Positions 44,879 through 53,046 of a stretch of 64,000 nt of DNA are shown in pieces. A program made the translations under genes and the position numbers. The number at the start of each line of letters is the position of its first letter. Position 1 is the stretch's first letter. The DNA comes from Chryseobacterium paridis (lineage in GTDB: Bacteria; Bacteroidota; Bacteroidia; Flavobacteriales; Weeksellaceae). Below the pieces are notes generated by a model, which searched no databases, had not been told where the DNA came from, and was given only the letters and a program-made list of their open reading frames with translations. The stretch is taken from assembly GCF_016595215.1 (NCBI RefSeq), contig NZ_JAENHK010000001.1, positions 62,001-126,000 of the forward strand. Reading direction: 5' to 3'.

Positions 44879-45100
44879 ATGCTAGATAATATCCGTCATA
44901 AAATGGAAAGAGAATGGTTCGGTGTTCTTACGAGAATGGGCGCTAAACTGGGAATTCCTGTTTCTAAACTTCGGGTGTTCTTCATTTATTCTACTTTTGC
45001 TACGGCAGGGTTTTTCTTTCTCATCTATCTGGGATTAGCATTTACCTTATGGATTAAAGATATTTTTATTACAAGAAGACCTAGCGTTTTTGATTTATAA
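44879..45100 (+). CDS. PspC-domain small membrane protein
   Basis: A 73-residue protein matching the PspC family: a cytoplasmic start with GVLTRMGAKLGIPVSKLRV, followed by one membrane helix (FATAGFFFLIYLGLAFTLWI). PspC proteins take part in envelope-stress signalling, but this stand-alone form in Bacteroidetes is uncharacterised. The GNAT gene begins three bases after its stop, so the two are co-transcribed. Confidence 0.85.
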   Translation: MLDNIRHKMEREWFGVLTRMGAKLGIPVSKLRVFFIYSTFATAGFFFLIYLGLAFTLWIKDIFITRRPSVFDL

Positions 45101-45102
45101 TT

Positions 45103-45615
45103 ATGGAATTTTTACAAATTACTTCACCTGAAGACCATAGGATCAAGCAGATCTATGATTCTTACTCTACCACTTTTCCTCCGGAAGAACAAAGAGATTG
45201 GAATCAATTTGTACAATTATTTACACATCCTAACGCCAAAGTCATTTCTGTACTTAATGAATCCAAAGCTATTGGTTATTTAATTTTCTGGGAGCTTAGC
45301 ACTTTTATTTTTGTAGAACATTTTGAAGTCTTTGCTGAATTTAGAAGTCAAAAACTAGGATCACATATTACAGGATACTTATTTAAAAATTATCAGAAGA
45401 TTATTCTTGAAATTGAACCCGCTCATTTGGGGGAAGATGCACAAAGACGATATTCTTTTTATCAAAAAAATGGATTTTCTTTAGTTGATGATTTATATAT
45501 ACAACCAAGTTATGGAGAAGGAAAACCTCCTTTAGATCTTTGGCTACTGGCCAATTATTCTCCTGAAAATCTAAAAGAAGTCAAGGAAGAAATTTACGAT
45601 ATCGTTTACCATTAA
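45103..45615 (+). CDS. GNAT-family N-acetyltransferase
   Basis: A 170-residue acetyltransferase. The acetyl-CoA-binding motif A is FAEFRSQKLGSHITGYLF, in which R-x2-K-x-G-S stands for the usual Q/RxxGxG/A. A catalytic-region strand EIEPAH and RYSFYQKNGFSL complete the fold. The substrate is unknown. It is co-transcribed with the PspC gene. Confidence 0.88.
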   Translation: MEFLQITSPEDHRIKQIYDSYSTTFPPEEQRDWNQFVQLFTHPNAKVISVLNESKAIGYLIFWELSTFIFVEHFEVFAEFRSQKLGSHITGYLFKNYQKIILEIEPAHLGEDAQRRYSFYQKNGFSLVDDLYIQPSYGEGKPPLDLWLLANYSPENLKEVKEEIYDIVYH

Positions 45616-45620
45616 TAAAG

Positions 45621-45642
45621 AAGCCGGAATTACTTCCGGCTT
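45621..45642. terminator. Bidirectional terminator between GNAT and SIMPL genes
   Basis: AAGCCGGAA-TTAC-TTCCGGCTT is a perfect 9-bp hairpin between two convergent genes. It has A/T runs on both flanks. Confidence 0.85.
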
Positions 45643-45672
45643 TAAAATATTTTTAATAATACAACTAGAGAA

Positions 45673-46437
45673 TTAGTTCACTTCGTATTCCAGTTTTATG
45701 GTTATACTCGCTACCTTCTCTTTTGAAGTTGTATTGAACGCTCCTCCGTAAGAATAGTCCTCGTTCGAGTTGGGTGCGGTAATTTGAATAACACCCATTG
45801 TACCCTTTTTAAGATTACCAAGACTACTTCCTGAATTTTCTGCGATTTTTTCAGCGCGTTCTCTGGCATCTTTTGTAGCTGTAGCTATCATTTCCTGCTT
45901 CACAGCAGTTAGTTTGGTATAAAAATAAGAGGGTGACGAGGAAGTAAATTCAATTCCTCTATTAATGATCTCAGTTATATTCCTGGAAAGATTTTCAATT
46001 TTGCCCACTTCTTTACTTTCAATCGAAACGGTTTGAGTTAGATTATATCCTGAAAATTCTCCCTGAACATTGTTTCCATTCGAATCTGTATAATTTCGAA
46101 ATTGTTTCTGAATGTCTACGGAAGAATAGATGATCTCATTTTGCTTGATTCCTTTAGAAATCAGATAATCATTGATTACTTTTTTATCAGCTAACAATCC
46201 ATCGTAAGCTAATTTCAGATCAAAGTTATTTTTAGAAAAACTACCAGACCAGGTAATAAGATCAGACGTAAATTGTTTAGTCCCCAGCCCTGTTACCGAA
46301 ATTGTATTTTCAGACTTATTTCTGTTTTTAATAGCACTTCCTAACAAGCCTAAACCTATAATAAAACCTAAAGCTGCGATCGCAATCGCAATAATATTTT
46401 TATTCATAAAATTTTGTGAATTTGATTGATTCATCAT
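45673..46437 (-). CDS. SIMPL-domain (DUF541) exported protein
   Basis: A 254-residue protein. An N-terminal membrane anchor (IIAIAIAALGFIIGLGLLGSAI split here at about residues 14-35) is followed by the SIMPL domain: ISVTGLGTKQFTSDLITW, an SVDIQKQFRNY strand and a final VASITIKLEYEV. Family members include the outer-membrane BP26 antigen; the function is not settled. A start at the internal ATG (46407, MNKNIIAIA) is equally possible. It is the last gene of the leftward group. Confidence 0.85.
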   Translation of the reverse strand: MMNQSNSQNFMNKNIIAIAIAALGFIIGLGLLGSAIKNRNKSENTISVTGLGTKQFTSDLITWSGSFSKNNFDLKLAYDGLLADKKVINDYLISKGIKQNEIIYSSVDIQKQFRNYTDSNGNNVQGEFSGYNLTQTVSIESKEVGKIENLSRNITEIINRGIEFTSSSPSYFYTKLTAVKQEMIATATKDARERAEKIAENSGSSLGNLKKGTMGVIQITAPNSNEDYSYGGAFNTTSKEKVASITIKLEYEVN

Positions 46438-46512
46438 TTAAAATTTAATTTTCAATGAAATTACTATATCAATTTCCATTCCGAAATTTTAAGATTTTTT
46501 TAACAAAATAGC

Positions 46513-47280
46513 TTAAGATTTTTCCAGCCTTTTCAAAAATGCAGGCATCGTTTCTTCTAATCGTAATAATACACCTGATAAATTTCTGGCCTTGACATAA
46601 GTACGAACCTGGGGTTTAAGTACAAATGAAAATTCTATAAATTCTGAAATCCTTTCTGAGGGAATTCCCGCATTGGTAAAGTATTCATCATCTACCCTTT
46701 TACGAACCCAAAGAATATTATCCTGTAAATCGTCATACTTATATTGGCGTTTTTGCCTTCTGGCTTTTCCACTGATCAGATCAAAAGCTCCCTGAACATC
46801 TAATTGTCCCAGAAGTATTGGCAACAATACTTTTTTGACTTCAGCAGGCTTCTCTCTCATTTTCCCAACAGGTTGTGGGAGACCAACCGCCTGTTGTACA
46901 ATTTCCCCCTTATCAACTTTAGCCACACTTCTTGAATCCTTTGTCAGATCACCAGACAGCTTTTTCACTTCGACCTCTTCTATTTCTTCGGGGATTTTTA
47001 CAAGAATTATAAAAACCTGAGAATTCACCCCATCTGCAAAGATCCGTTTTGAAACCCTTTCATATCCAGGCCTTACAAATCTCAATTCATCATTTTTTGA
47101 CGCTTCAATAGAAAATTCGCCTAAAGCATTACTATATACTTTTTGATCTGTTCTTATATTAACAATAGTGACACCTCCCAGATTAATGTCATTATCATCT
47201 GTAATTTTACCCGTTACAATCTGCTGAGAATAAGCAATCCCATAAAAAAATAATATAATAAAGAAAAACCTCATTTTCAT
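46513..47280 (-). CDS. Carboxypeptidase-regulatory-domain exported protein, paralogue 3 of 3
   Basis: A 255-residue protein with signal peptide (MRFFFIILFFYGIAYSQ). One Ig-like carboxypeptidase-regulatory domain follows (VTGKITDDNDINLGGVTIVN to LRFVRPGYERVSKRI), then a basic linker with LTKDSRSVAKV and a helical C-terminal domain ending in RLEETMPAFLKRLEKS. There is no barrel, so it is not a receptor itself. It is clearly related to the two genes upstream (47312-48121 and 48128-48874). The function is unknown. Confidence 0.78.
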   Translation of the reverse strand: MKMRFFFIILFFYGIAYSQQIVTGKITDDNDINLGGVTIVNIRTDQKVYSNALGEFSIEASKNDELRFVRPGYERVSKRIFADGVNSQVFIILVKIPEEIEEVEVKKLSGDLTKDSRSVAKVDKGEIVQQAVGLPQPVGKMREKPAEVKKVLLPILLGQLDVQGAFDLISGKARRQKRQYKYDDLQDNILWVRKRVDDEYFTNAGIPSERISEFIEFSFVLKPQVRTYVKARNLSGVLLRLEETMPAFLKRLEKS

Positions 47281-47311
47281 TCAAACGATATTCTATATAT
47301 AATTGCTATTA

Positions 47312-48121
47312 TCAATCTCTAATTTTATTAGTCTTGCTATATTCCTGAAAAGCAATTTTTAATTCTGATTCTATGATATCATTGTTAAAGTCCCTCCTAT
47401 ATTTCTTTGCCAGATATTTTGTATCATTAGCATAGATTAGAAATTCATCTATTTGTTCTTCATTCATCCCCTGTCTTACCAAAAAATCGAGATTAATCTC
47501 CAACTTAAGCCTATTCATGAAACTTTGGGTCTCATTATAATCAGCTTTTGTTATTTTAGGTTTTGTTGCCTTTTTCACTAATCCTATTCCTGTAAGCAAT
47601 AATTTGACAACATCAACTTGGCCCGTACTAAAATCATGTCCACTAAAAGTTTTAGATATCTTATTTTCAGGCAAGGGTACCTTGAAGGGTGTTCGCATAT
47701 ATTTATCCATTTCTGATTTTAATGCAACCGTCTTTTTTGCCTCATCAAAATGTTTGGTATCTCTTGCTAAATTACCTGTGGGTTTATATGCAATTTTAAC
47801 CTCCGGAATTAAAGTCTCATTCCTGAGAAGCTTAACCTGGAGAGGAGAACTTATATTGTCCTTCGTAATTTTTTTATCAGAACGGTAAAAACCATCTTTT
47901 ATAAAGCGAATTTCTTCATTTTCTTCTGCTTCAATAATAAACTGGCCCGAAGGATCACTTTGAACCTTCTTATTATTTGAAATATTGAAAACAAGTACAG
48001 AATTTAAAGCATTACTATCTTCATCCGTTATTCTACCTGAAACTTTTTGTTGTGAATACACATCAGTAAAGACAAAGCATGGAATAAGATACAAACTATT
48101 TCTAATCAATAGATTCTTCAT
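47312..48121 (-). CDS. Carboxypeptidase-regulatory-domain exported protein, paralogue 2 of 3
   Basis: A 269-residue protein with signal peptide (MKNLLIRNSLYLIPCFVF). The regulatory domain runs from VSGRITDEDSNALNSVLVFN to IRFIKDGFYRSDKKI, then a linker with LARDTKHFDEAKK and a helical C-terminal domain. The longer open frame would begin with TTG at 48127; the ATG at 48121 is preferred and gives a good signal. It starts seven bases after the stop of paralogue 1, so the three genes are co-transcribed. Confidence 0.78.
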   Translation of the reverse strand: MKNLLIRNSLYLIPCFVFTDVYSQQKVSGRITDEDSNALNSVLVFNISNNKKVQSDPSGQFIIEAEENEEIRFIKDGFYRSDKKITKDNISSPLQVKLLRNETLIPEVKIAYKPTGNLARDTKHFDEAKKTVALKSEMDKYMRTPFKVPLPENKISKTFSGHDFSTGQVDVVKLLLTGIGLVKKATKPKITKADYNETQSFMNRLKLEINLDFLVRQGMNEEQIDEFLIYANDTKYLAKKYRRDFNNDIIESELKIAFQEYSKTNKIRD

Positions 48122-48127
48122 GCTCAA

Positions 48128-48874
48128 TTATCTTTGGGTCTGAGGTGCACGATAAGAAGAAATTCTTATAAGTACTGCTCTTTGAAATCTCATCAGGTCA
48201 GCATCACTACAAAATCCGTATTTAAGTATCTTTTTTCGCTCAAATCCTCCCCTCAAAACGTAATAAATAAAATGTTGTATCAGGGATTTTTCTATTTTAA
48301 GATCGATAAAATATTGATCACCTAAGCTCTCACGTAAATAATTCATAAAATCAACATCGTCCCATTGGTCTTTCACCTTTCCCACAGAAAAGCCCTGCCC
48401 TTTAGGCTGAACAAACTCTCCTGCTTTTGCGGCAAGAATTCTTGGATCAGATTTTTGAGCTATATATTTGTCAATGTCTTTTGTGAGCTTTTGTACTTTT
48501 TTGGGTTTGTTAAGGCTTTTAGAATCAATTTTTAAATCTCCGGTGAGCCCGCGCTTCACCTCTACTTCTGCAATTAAGGTTGTCTGCCTGACAAGTGCTA
48601 CATTTAAAGGAGACCCTATATTTTCTTTGGTTACTTTTCTGTTAATCCTTTCATATCCATTTTTCACAAAACGAAGTTCATCACCTTCTCTTCCCGAAAT
48701 CATAAAATGTCCGTCTGTATTTGTTACAACCCGTTCATCAGTTCTTATATTGATTACTGTAACATCTGGCATTTCAATATTTTCTTCGGTTGTTATTTTT
48801 CCGAAAATATAATCTTGAGCATAAATATGAATGGAGAAAATAAATGATAAAATAAAAAGTAGTTTTAATTTCAC
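48128..48874 (-). CDS. Carboxypeptidase-regulatory-domain exported protein, paralogue 1 of 3
   Basis: About 248 residues. The only ATG-like choices near the 5' end are TTG at 48895 and GTG at 48874; I prefer the GTG, which gives a clean signal peptide (KLKLLFILSFIFSIHIYAQ). The regulatory domain runs from FGKITTEENIEMPDVTVIN to LRFVKNGYERINRKV, then a linker LKIDSKSLNKPKK and a helical tail with LGDQYFIDLKIEKSLIQHF. It is the first gene of the tandem trio. The start is uncertain. Confidence 0.72.
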   Translation of the reverse strand: MKLKLLFILSFIFSIHIYAQDYIFGKITTEENIEMPDVTVINIRTDERVVTNTDGHFMISGREGDELRFVKNGYERINRKVTKENIGSPLNVALVRQTTLIAEVEVKRGLTGDLKIDSKSLNKPKKVQKLTKDIDKYIAQKSDPRILAAKAGEFVQPKGQGFSVGKVKDQWDDVDFMNYLRESLGDQYFIDLKIEKSLIQHFIYYVLRGGFERKKILKYGFCSDADLMRFQRAVLIRISSYRAPQTQR

Positions 48875-49056
48875 GGAAAGTTTTTTATAGAACAAATCTA
48901 AAATTATTTTTAACGTATACCATAAGTTTAACCACAGTTAACGCGTTTTAGCATTTTTTTTGGAATTTCTATTTCCAATTTGTTAAATAGTGATTTGTTA
49001 TTGTTAAAATTTCACTTATTTTTTAGCTAACTTGCAGTTTCAATTCATCTCAAAAA

Positions 49057-52000
49057 ATGCAAAATTCCTACACAGTTATCAATGCTTCTGCGGGTTCGGG
49101 AAAGACTTATGCTCTTGTTCAGAGGCTCTTGATGATCTGTCTTCGTTATCCTAATCAGCAGCATGCCATCCGAAATATTTTAGCATTAACTTTTACCAAT
49201 AAGGCAGCGAATGAGATGAAAGAAAGGATCTTATCCTGGCTGGGTAACTTTTCGGCCAATAATTTTGCTGACAACAATGATTTGAAAAACATTCAAAAGG
49301 TTTTTGAAGACGAGGGATTACGGATTACTATCGACGAATTGCATATTCGTTCAAAAAAATTACTGGATTACATTCTGCATAACTACTCTACTTTAAATAT
49401 TGGAACCATTGACCGTTTTAATTCCCGATTAGTAAGAAGCTTCTCTTACGAATTAGGACTGGCAAAAAATTTCAATCTTGAAATTGAAGCAGAACCGTTT
49501 CTGATTGAGGCAGTAGATAAAATGCTTGATCAGATTGGTGAAAATGATGCTATTTCCAATTCTTTTATGGATTATGTTGATTACAGCCTCGAAAATAATG
49601 AACGCATCAATCTTAACAAGAATTTGTATGATTCGGCAAAAGAATTTGTAAAAGACATTCATTATGAACAATTGAAAAACAATACAAATTTTGATGACAC
49701 AAATTATGAAAATATAAAGAATACAATCCGTAAAGAGATTGTATCCAACAAAAAAAATGCTGTTGAAATTGCAACCCAATCCATAGATCTATTCAAATCA
49801 AGAAATATTGACATTGAAGATTTTGCGCAGGGAAAAAATGGAATTGGTGGTTTCTTTACTAAAGTTTTGGACTTTTATCAACAGAAAAGAACTGGTTTCC
49901 CTTTTCCAACGACACAGGAAGAATCTGTAGTCAATAATTATAGAAAAGGGGCTTCTTCCAAAGCCAAACATAAAGAATCAGATATCTTAGAAATTCTGGA
50001 GCAGTTATTGGACAACAGGATGCAACTCATTCTCCTTTATATAGAAACACAGAAGAAAGAGAAAATTCTATCAGCGCTACTTCCATTAAAAGTAAATAAA
50101 GATATTCAGGATGAATTAAAAAAAATTGAGGAAGAAAACGATTTGGTTCTCCTTTCAAAATTTAATATTCTTATTAACGAAAATCTTAGAAATGAACCTT
50201 CTGCTTTTATTTATGAGAAAGTAGGTTCACAATTTCAGCATTACTTTTTTGATGAGTTTCAGGATACCTCGGAATTACAGTGGCAAAATTTTGTACCGTT
50301 AAGAGACCATAGCGTTTCCACTGAAAATACAACATTTACTTTAGTAGGCGATCCTAAACAAAGTATCTACAGGTTTCGTGGGGGAGAAAGTAAACTGATG
50401 CTGGATATTATCAATAAGAAAGAAGTTTCTCCTAAAGAAGCTGACCTTCTGGTATTAAAAGATAACTGGCGAAGTGCTAAAAACATTGTAAAGTTCAATA
50501 ATGAGCTGTATCAATTTCATTCCGTAAATCTGGAAGAAGAACACAAAAATATTTTCGGTACTGATGCAGAACAAAATTCCAAATCCGGAATCGAAGGTCG
50601 TGTAAAGGTAAATCTCATTGAAAATCTCACGAATGAGGATTTTTATAATGACACTTCTGAAAGAATGCAAAGAGATATTCAGGGATGTCTGGATAACGGA
50701 TTTAGATTTGCTGACATTACAATTCTTTGCCGTGGTAACTTTGATATTTTCAGCTATTCTCAAAAGCTGGGAAATCTAAAAGTAAGATATAAGGGTGAAG
50801 AAACAAATATTAAAACAATTTCAGATAAGGGATTAACTTTAGAATTATCAAATACGATACAAGCAGTTATCGAATTCCTGAAATGGGAAACCAATCCGAA
50901 AAACAAAACCAATTTAATCATGATGATGTATTATCTGAATAAATTAGGTCGGGTTACTTTATCGGATTTCACATTAGGCATGAAAGAAATTTTAGAGATT
51001 GAATCTCACGAAGAAATTTTGCAATTCATCCAAAAGAATTATTCTTTACAACTGAAACAGGATCATTTTCCGAGATTCAATTTGTATAATTTTGTCGAAT
51101 ACTATATTAACGAATTCTCTTTCGAAAATAAAGAAACAGACTTCCTTCTCAACTTTTTGGAAATGCTTTTCAATTTTACCCAAAATGCAGGAGCCAGCAC
51201 AAAAGAGTTTTTAAAATATTGGGATGAAGAGGCTTCAACATATACTATTCAGGCTTCGGAAAATATTGATGCTATCCAGATCATGACCATCCATAAAGCA
51301 AAAGGACTTGAATTTCCTATTGTTTTTATACCGATGATGAACAAAAATCGTGACGCTGAATTTTCCAATTGGTTTGAAACCAATAGCGATGAAGCTTTAA
51401 AGTCAGTCAACATTAATCAGTTCAATAAAAGTCTGGAAGTTTATGATGAAGAAATTGAAAAGTTTAATAAAAAAAATTCATACAAAAACTTAATTGACCG
51501 GTTATGTTTACAATATGTAGCTACTACCCGCCCGGTAGAACAGCTCTTTTTTTATCTTCAAAAGCAAAATAAGACCTCTAATAATCTTGAAATTTTAGAA
51601 TTTATACAAAAACTGGGCACAGAACAATCTGATGAATTTGATCTTTACGAAGTGAATCCTGAAATGCTGAAAAAACATTCTAAGGATAAAATTTCATCTT
51701 TTCAAACAAAGGATATCAGAAACCTGAAGAACATTAACGAAAGAAATACTTCTATAAAAATTGCCACTCCTTCTAAAAACTATCAGGTTCGCAATGAAAA
51801 AGTGAGGATAGGTCTTTTCGTTCACGAATTACTATCAAAGATCAATACTGAGAAAGATATTCAAAAAGTATTGGAAAGCTATGTATTGGAAGGACAGATT
51901 ACTTTGTCTGAAAAAAATGAAATTCAGGAAACATTGCTACAGATCGTTACTACCTACTCTGAATTTTTTGATGAAAAATGGGAAGTAATTAATGAGAAAG

Positions 52001-52197
52001 ATATCATGATCTCTGAAAGAGGAGAAAGCAGAATTTACAGACCTGATAGAATTTTGAAAAGTACTGAGGGCTACATTATCGTTGACTTCAAAACAGGAGA
52101 AATCTCTGAAAAGAATGATCAACAAATAGAAAATTATAAAAGGGTATTGGAAAGTCTTGGCAGAAAAGTTATAAAGACACAATTGATCTATTTATAA
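49057..52197 (+). CDS. UvrD/RecB-type helicase with C-terminal nuclease domain (RecB/AddA-like)
   Basis: A 1046-residue DNA repair helicase-nuclease. Superfamily 1 motifs: Walker A NASAGSGKTYALVQR (residues 9-23), TFTNKAANEMKER, motif II DEFQDTSELQW near 398, VGDPKQSIYRFRGGE near 433, MTIHKAKGLEFPIVFIP near 743 and VATTRP. The C-terminal PD-(D/E)xK nuclease is visible in YRPDRILK and IIVDFKTGE (about 990-1010). It should process double-strand breaks for RecA loading, as AddAB/RecBCD does. The usual partner (an AddB-like nuclease gene) is not adjacent on either side. Confidence 0.92.
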   Translation: MQNSYTVINASAGSGKTYALVQRLLMICLRYPNQQHAIRNILALTFTNKAANEMKERILSWLGNFSANNFADNNDLKNIQKVFEDEGLRITIDELHIRSKKLLDYILHNYSTLNIGTIDRFNSRLVRSFSYELGLAKNFNLEIEAEPFLIEAVDKMLDQIGENDAISNSFMDYVDYSLENNERINLNKNLYDSAKEFVKDIHYEQLKNNTNFDDTNYENIKNTIRKEIVSNKKNAVEIATQSIDLFKSRNIDIEDFAQGKNGIGGFFTKVLDFYQQKRTGFPFPTTQEESVVNNYRKGASSKAKHKESDILEILEQLLDNRMQLILLYIETQKKEKILSALLPLKVNKDIQDELKKIEEENDLVLLSKFNILINENLRNEPSAFIYEKVGSQFQHYFFDEFQDTSELQWQNFVPLRDHSVSTENTTFTLVGDPKQSIYRFRGGESKLMLDIINKKEVSPKEADLLVLKDNWRSAKNIVKFNNELYQFHSVNLEEEHKNIFGTDAEQNSKSGIEGRVKVNLIENLTNEDFYNDTSERMQRDIQGCLDNGFRFADITILCRGNFDIFSYSQKLGNLKVRYKGEETNIKTISDKGLTLELSNTIQAVIEFLKWETNPKNKTNLIMMMYYLNKLGRVTLSDFTLGMKEILEIESHEEILQFIQKNYSLQLKQDHFPRFNLYNFVEYYINEFSFENKETDFLLNFLEMLFNFTQNAGASTKEFLKYWDEEASTYTIQASENIDAIQIMTIHKAKGLEFPIVFIPMMNKNRDAEFSNWFETNSDEALKSVNINQFNKSLEVYDEEIEKFNKKNSYKNLIDRLCLQYVATTRPVEQLFFYLQKQNKTSNNLEILEFIQKLGTEQSDEFDLYEVNPEMLKKHSKDKISSFQTKDIRNLKNINERNTSIKIATPSKNYQVRNEKVRIGLFVHELLSKINTEKDIQKVLESYVLEGQITLSEKNEIQETLLQIVTTYSEFFDEKWEVINEKDIMISERGESRIYRPDRILKSTEGYIIVDFKTGEISEKNDQQIENYKRVLESLGRKVIKTQLIYL

Positions 52198-52250
52198 CAG
52201 AAAAAGTCCTATTCATCGGCACTTAAACTATATTCCTCCTTCTTAAAATC

Positions 52251-52305
52251 GTAGAACTACTACAAAATATCGTAGAACTACTACATGAAATCGTAGAAAC
52301 ACTAC
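52251..52305 (+). promoter_or_regulatory. Triple GTAG-N5-CTAC array at 21-bp spacing upstream of tssD
   Basis: Three copies of the inverted repeat GTAG-N5-CTAC start at 52251, 52272 and 52293, exactly 21 bp (two helical turns) apart. The unit reads ATCGTAGAACTACTACA with one variant copy. The array ends 27 bp before the -33 box of the tssD promoter, where an activator would sit. A fourth copy lies upstream of vgrG (52945-52957). Confidence 0.7.
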
Positions 52306-52332
52306 AAAAAATGAAACTTATATTTAAAAGTT

Positions 52333-52362
52333 TTTGTGTCCCATTAAAGAAGTATACATTTG
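52333..52362 (+). promoter_or_regulatory. tssD promoter
   Basis: TTTG (52333-52336), 18 bp, TACATTTG (52355-52362): a near-ideal Bacteroidetes promoter. The start of transcription is expected near 52368, 46 bases before the tssD start. Confidence 0.7.
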
Positions 52363-52413
52363 CTACATAATCACTGAATTATAACATTTAATAACGATTA
52401 AAATTTACAAATC

Positions 52414-52821
52414 ATGGCAGCAAATTCAAGAGGAATCTTAAAATTCAACAATGGCGAAGGTCAAAAATTATTGAAACTTAACTATAGCGTATCAAGATCT
52501 ACAGACGTTTCCGGACGTGTAGCATCTGATCCATCAAACGCTATTATCAAATTAACCATTGAGGCTACAGAGAAATCTGATATCTTAGAAAGCTTACTAA
52601 ACGGAAAGTACAAACCAACAACTGGAGAAGTAACATTCAACAAATCTCACGAAGAAGGAACACTGATTACTTTAAAGTGGGAGAATGGATATGTAATCCA
52701 GCACGAAGTAGACTTCGATGCAGTGGATGAAAACAGTATGTTGATCAGCTTTATCGTAAGCGCTGAAACAATCCACTATGGTAATGGTATTTATGAAGGT
52801 ATTTGGCCAGGTGCTAAATAA
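52414..52821 (+). CDS. tssD: Type VI secretion system needle protein TssD (Hcp)
   Basis: A 135-residue tube protein of the Bacteroidetes T6SS (subtype iii). Family marks are ANSRGILKFNNGEGQKLLKL, SYSVSR-type strand LNYSVSRSTDVSGRVASDP, the ITIEATEKSD-like strand, and the end with SAETIHYGNGIYEGIWPG. Stacked Hcp hexamers form the tube thrust into target cells. The codon choice is even and the gene is set off by its own promoter and terminator, as expected for a highly expressed tube gene. It stands 225 bases before vgrG. Confidence 0.93.
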   Translation: MAANSRGILKFNNGEGQKLLKLNYSVSRSTDVSGRVASDPSNAIIKLTIEATEKSDILESLLNGKYKPTTGEVTFNKSHEEGTLITLKWENGYVIQHEVDFDAVDENSMLISFIVSAETIHYGNGIYEGIWPGAK

Positions 52822-52845
52822 TTTATATGTATTGGTATTTATAAG

Positions 52846-52874
52846 AAGATCATCCCTAGGGGTGATCTTTTTAT
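52846..52874 (+). terminator. Terminator after tssD
   Basis: AGATCA-TCCC pairs with GGGG-TGATCT and is followed by TTTTTATC. It allows the tube gene to be expressed apart from the spike operon. Confidence 0.85.
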
Positions 52875-52944
52875 CTCTACGAGAGAAAAATTCATTTACT
52901 TGTGATTATGTTAAGTAAATATTTTCGCAATCAAATTGAAAAAA

Positions 52945-52960
52945 GTAGTAATTCTACTAC
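52945..52960 (+). promoter_or_regulatory. GTAG-N5-CTAC motif upstream of vgrG
   Basis: GTAG-TAATT-CTAC (52945-52957), also readable as GTAGTA-ATTC-TACTAC. With TAGATTTA at 53011-53018 as a weak -7 box, its centre lies near -73, close to the third copy at tssD (about -69). No other gene is seen in 52822-53046. Confidence 0.55.
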
Positions 52961-53046
52961 ATTTTTTAAAATTTAACATTTTTTTTCTTTAAAAAATCCC
53001 AAAACATTTCTAGATTTAAAGATAATACATCAACATCCACTAAGTC

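Noticed and set aside
52251..52305. Short direct repeats that could be taken for a CRISPR array
   Set aside because: Units are 13-17 bases with only 4-8 bases between them, spacers are not unique, and no cas gene is near. A promoter-site array explains them better.
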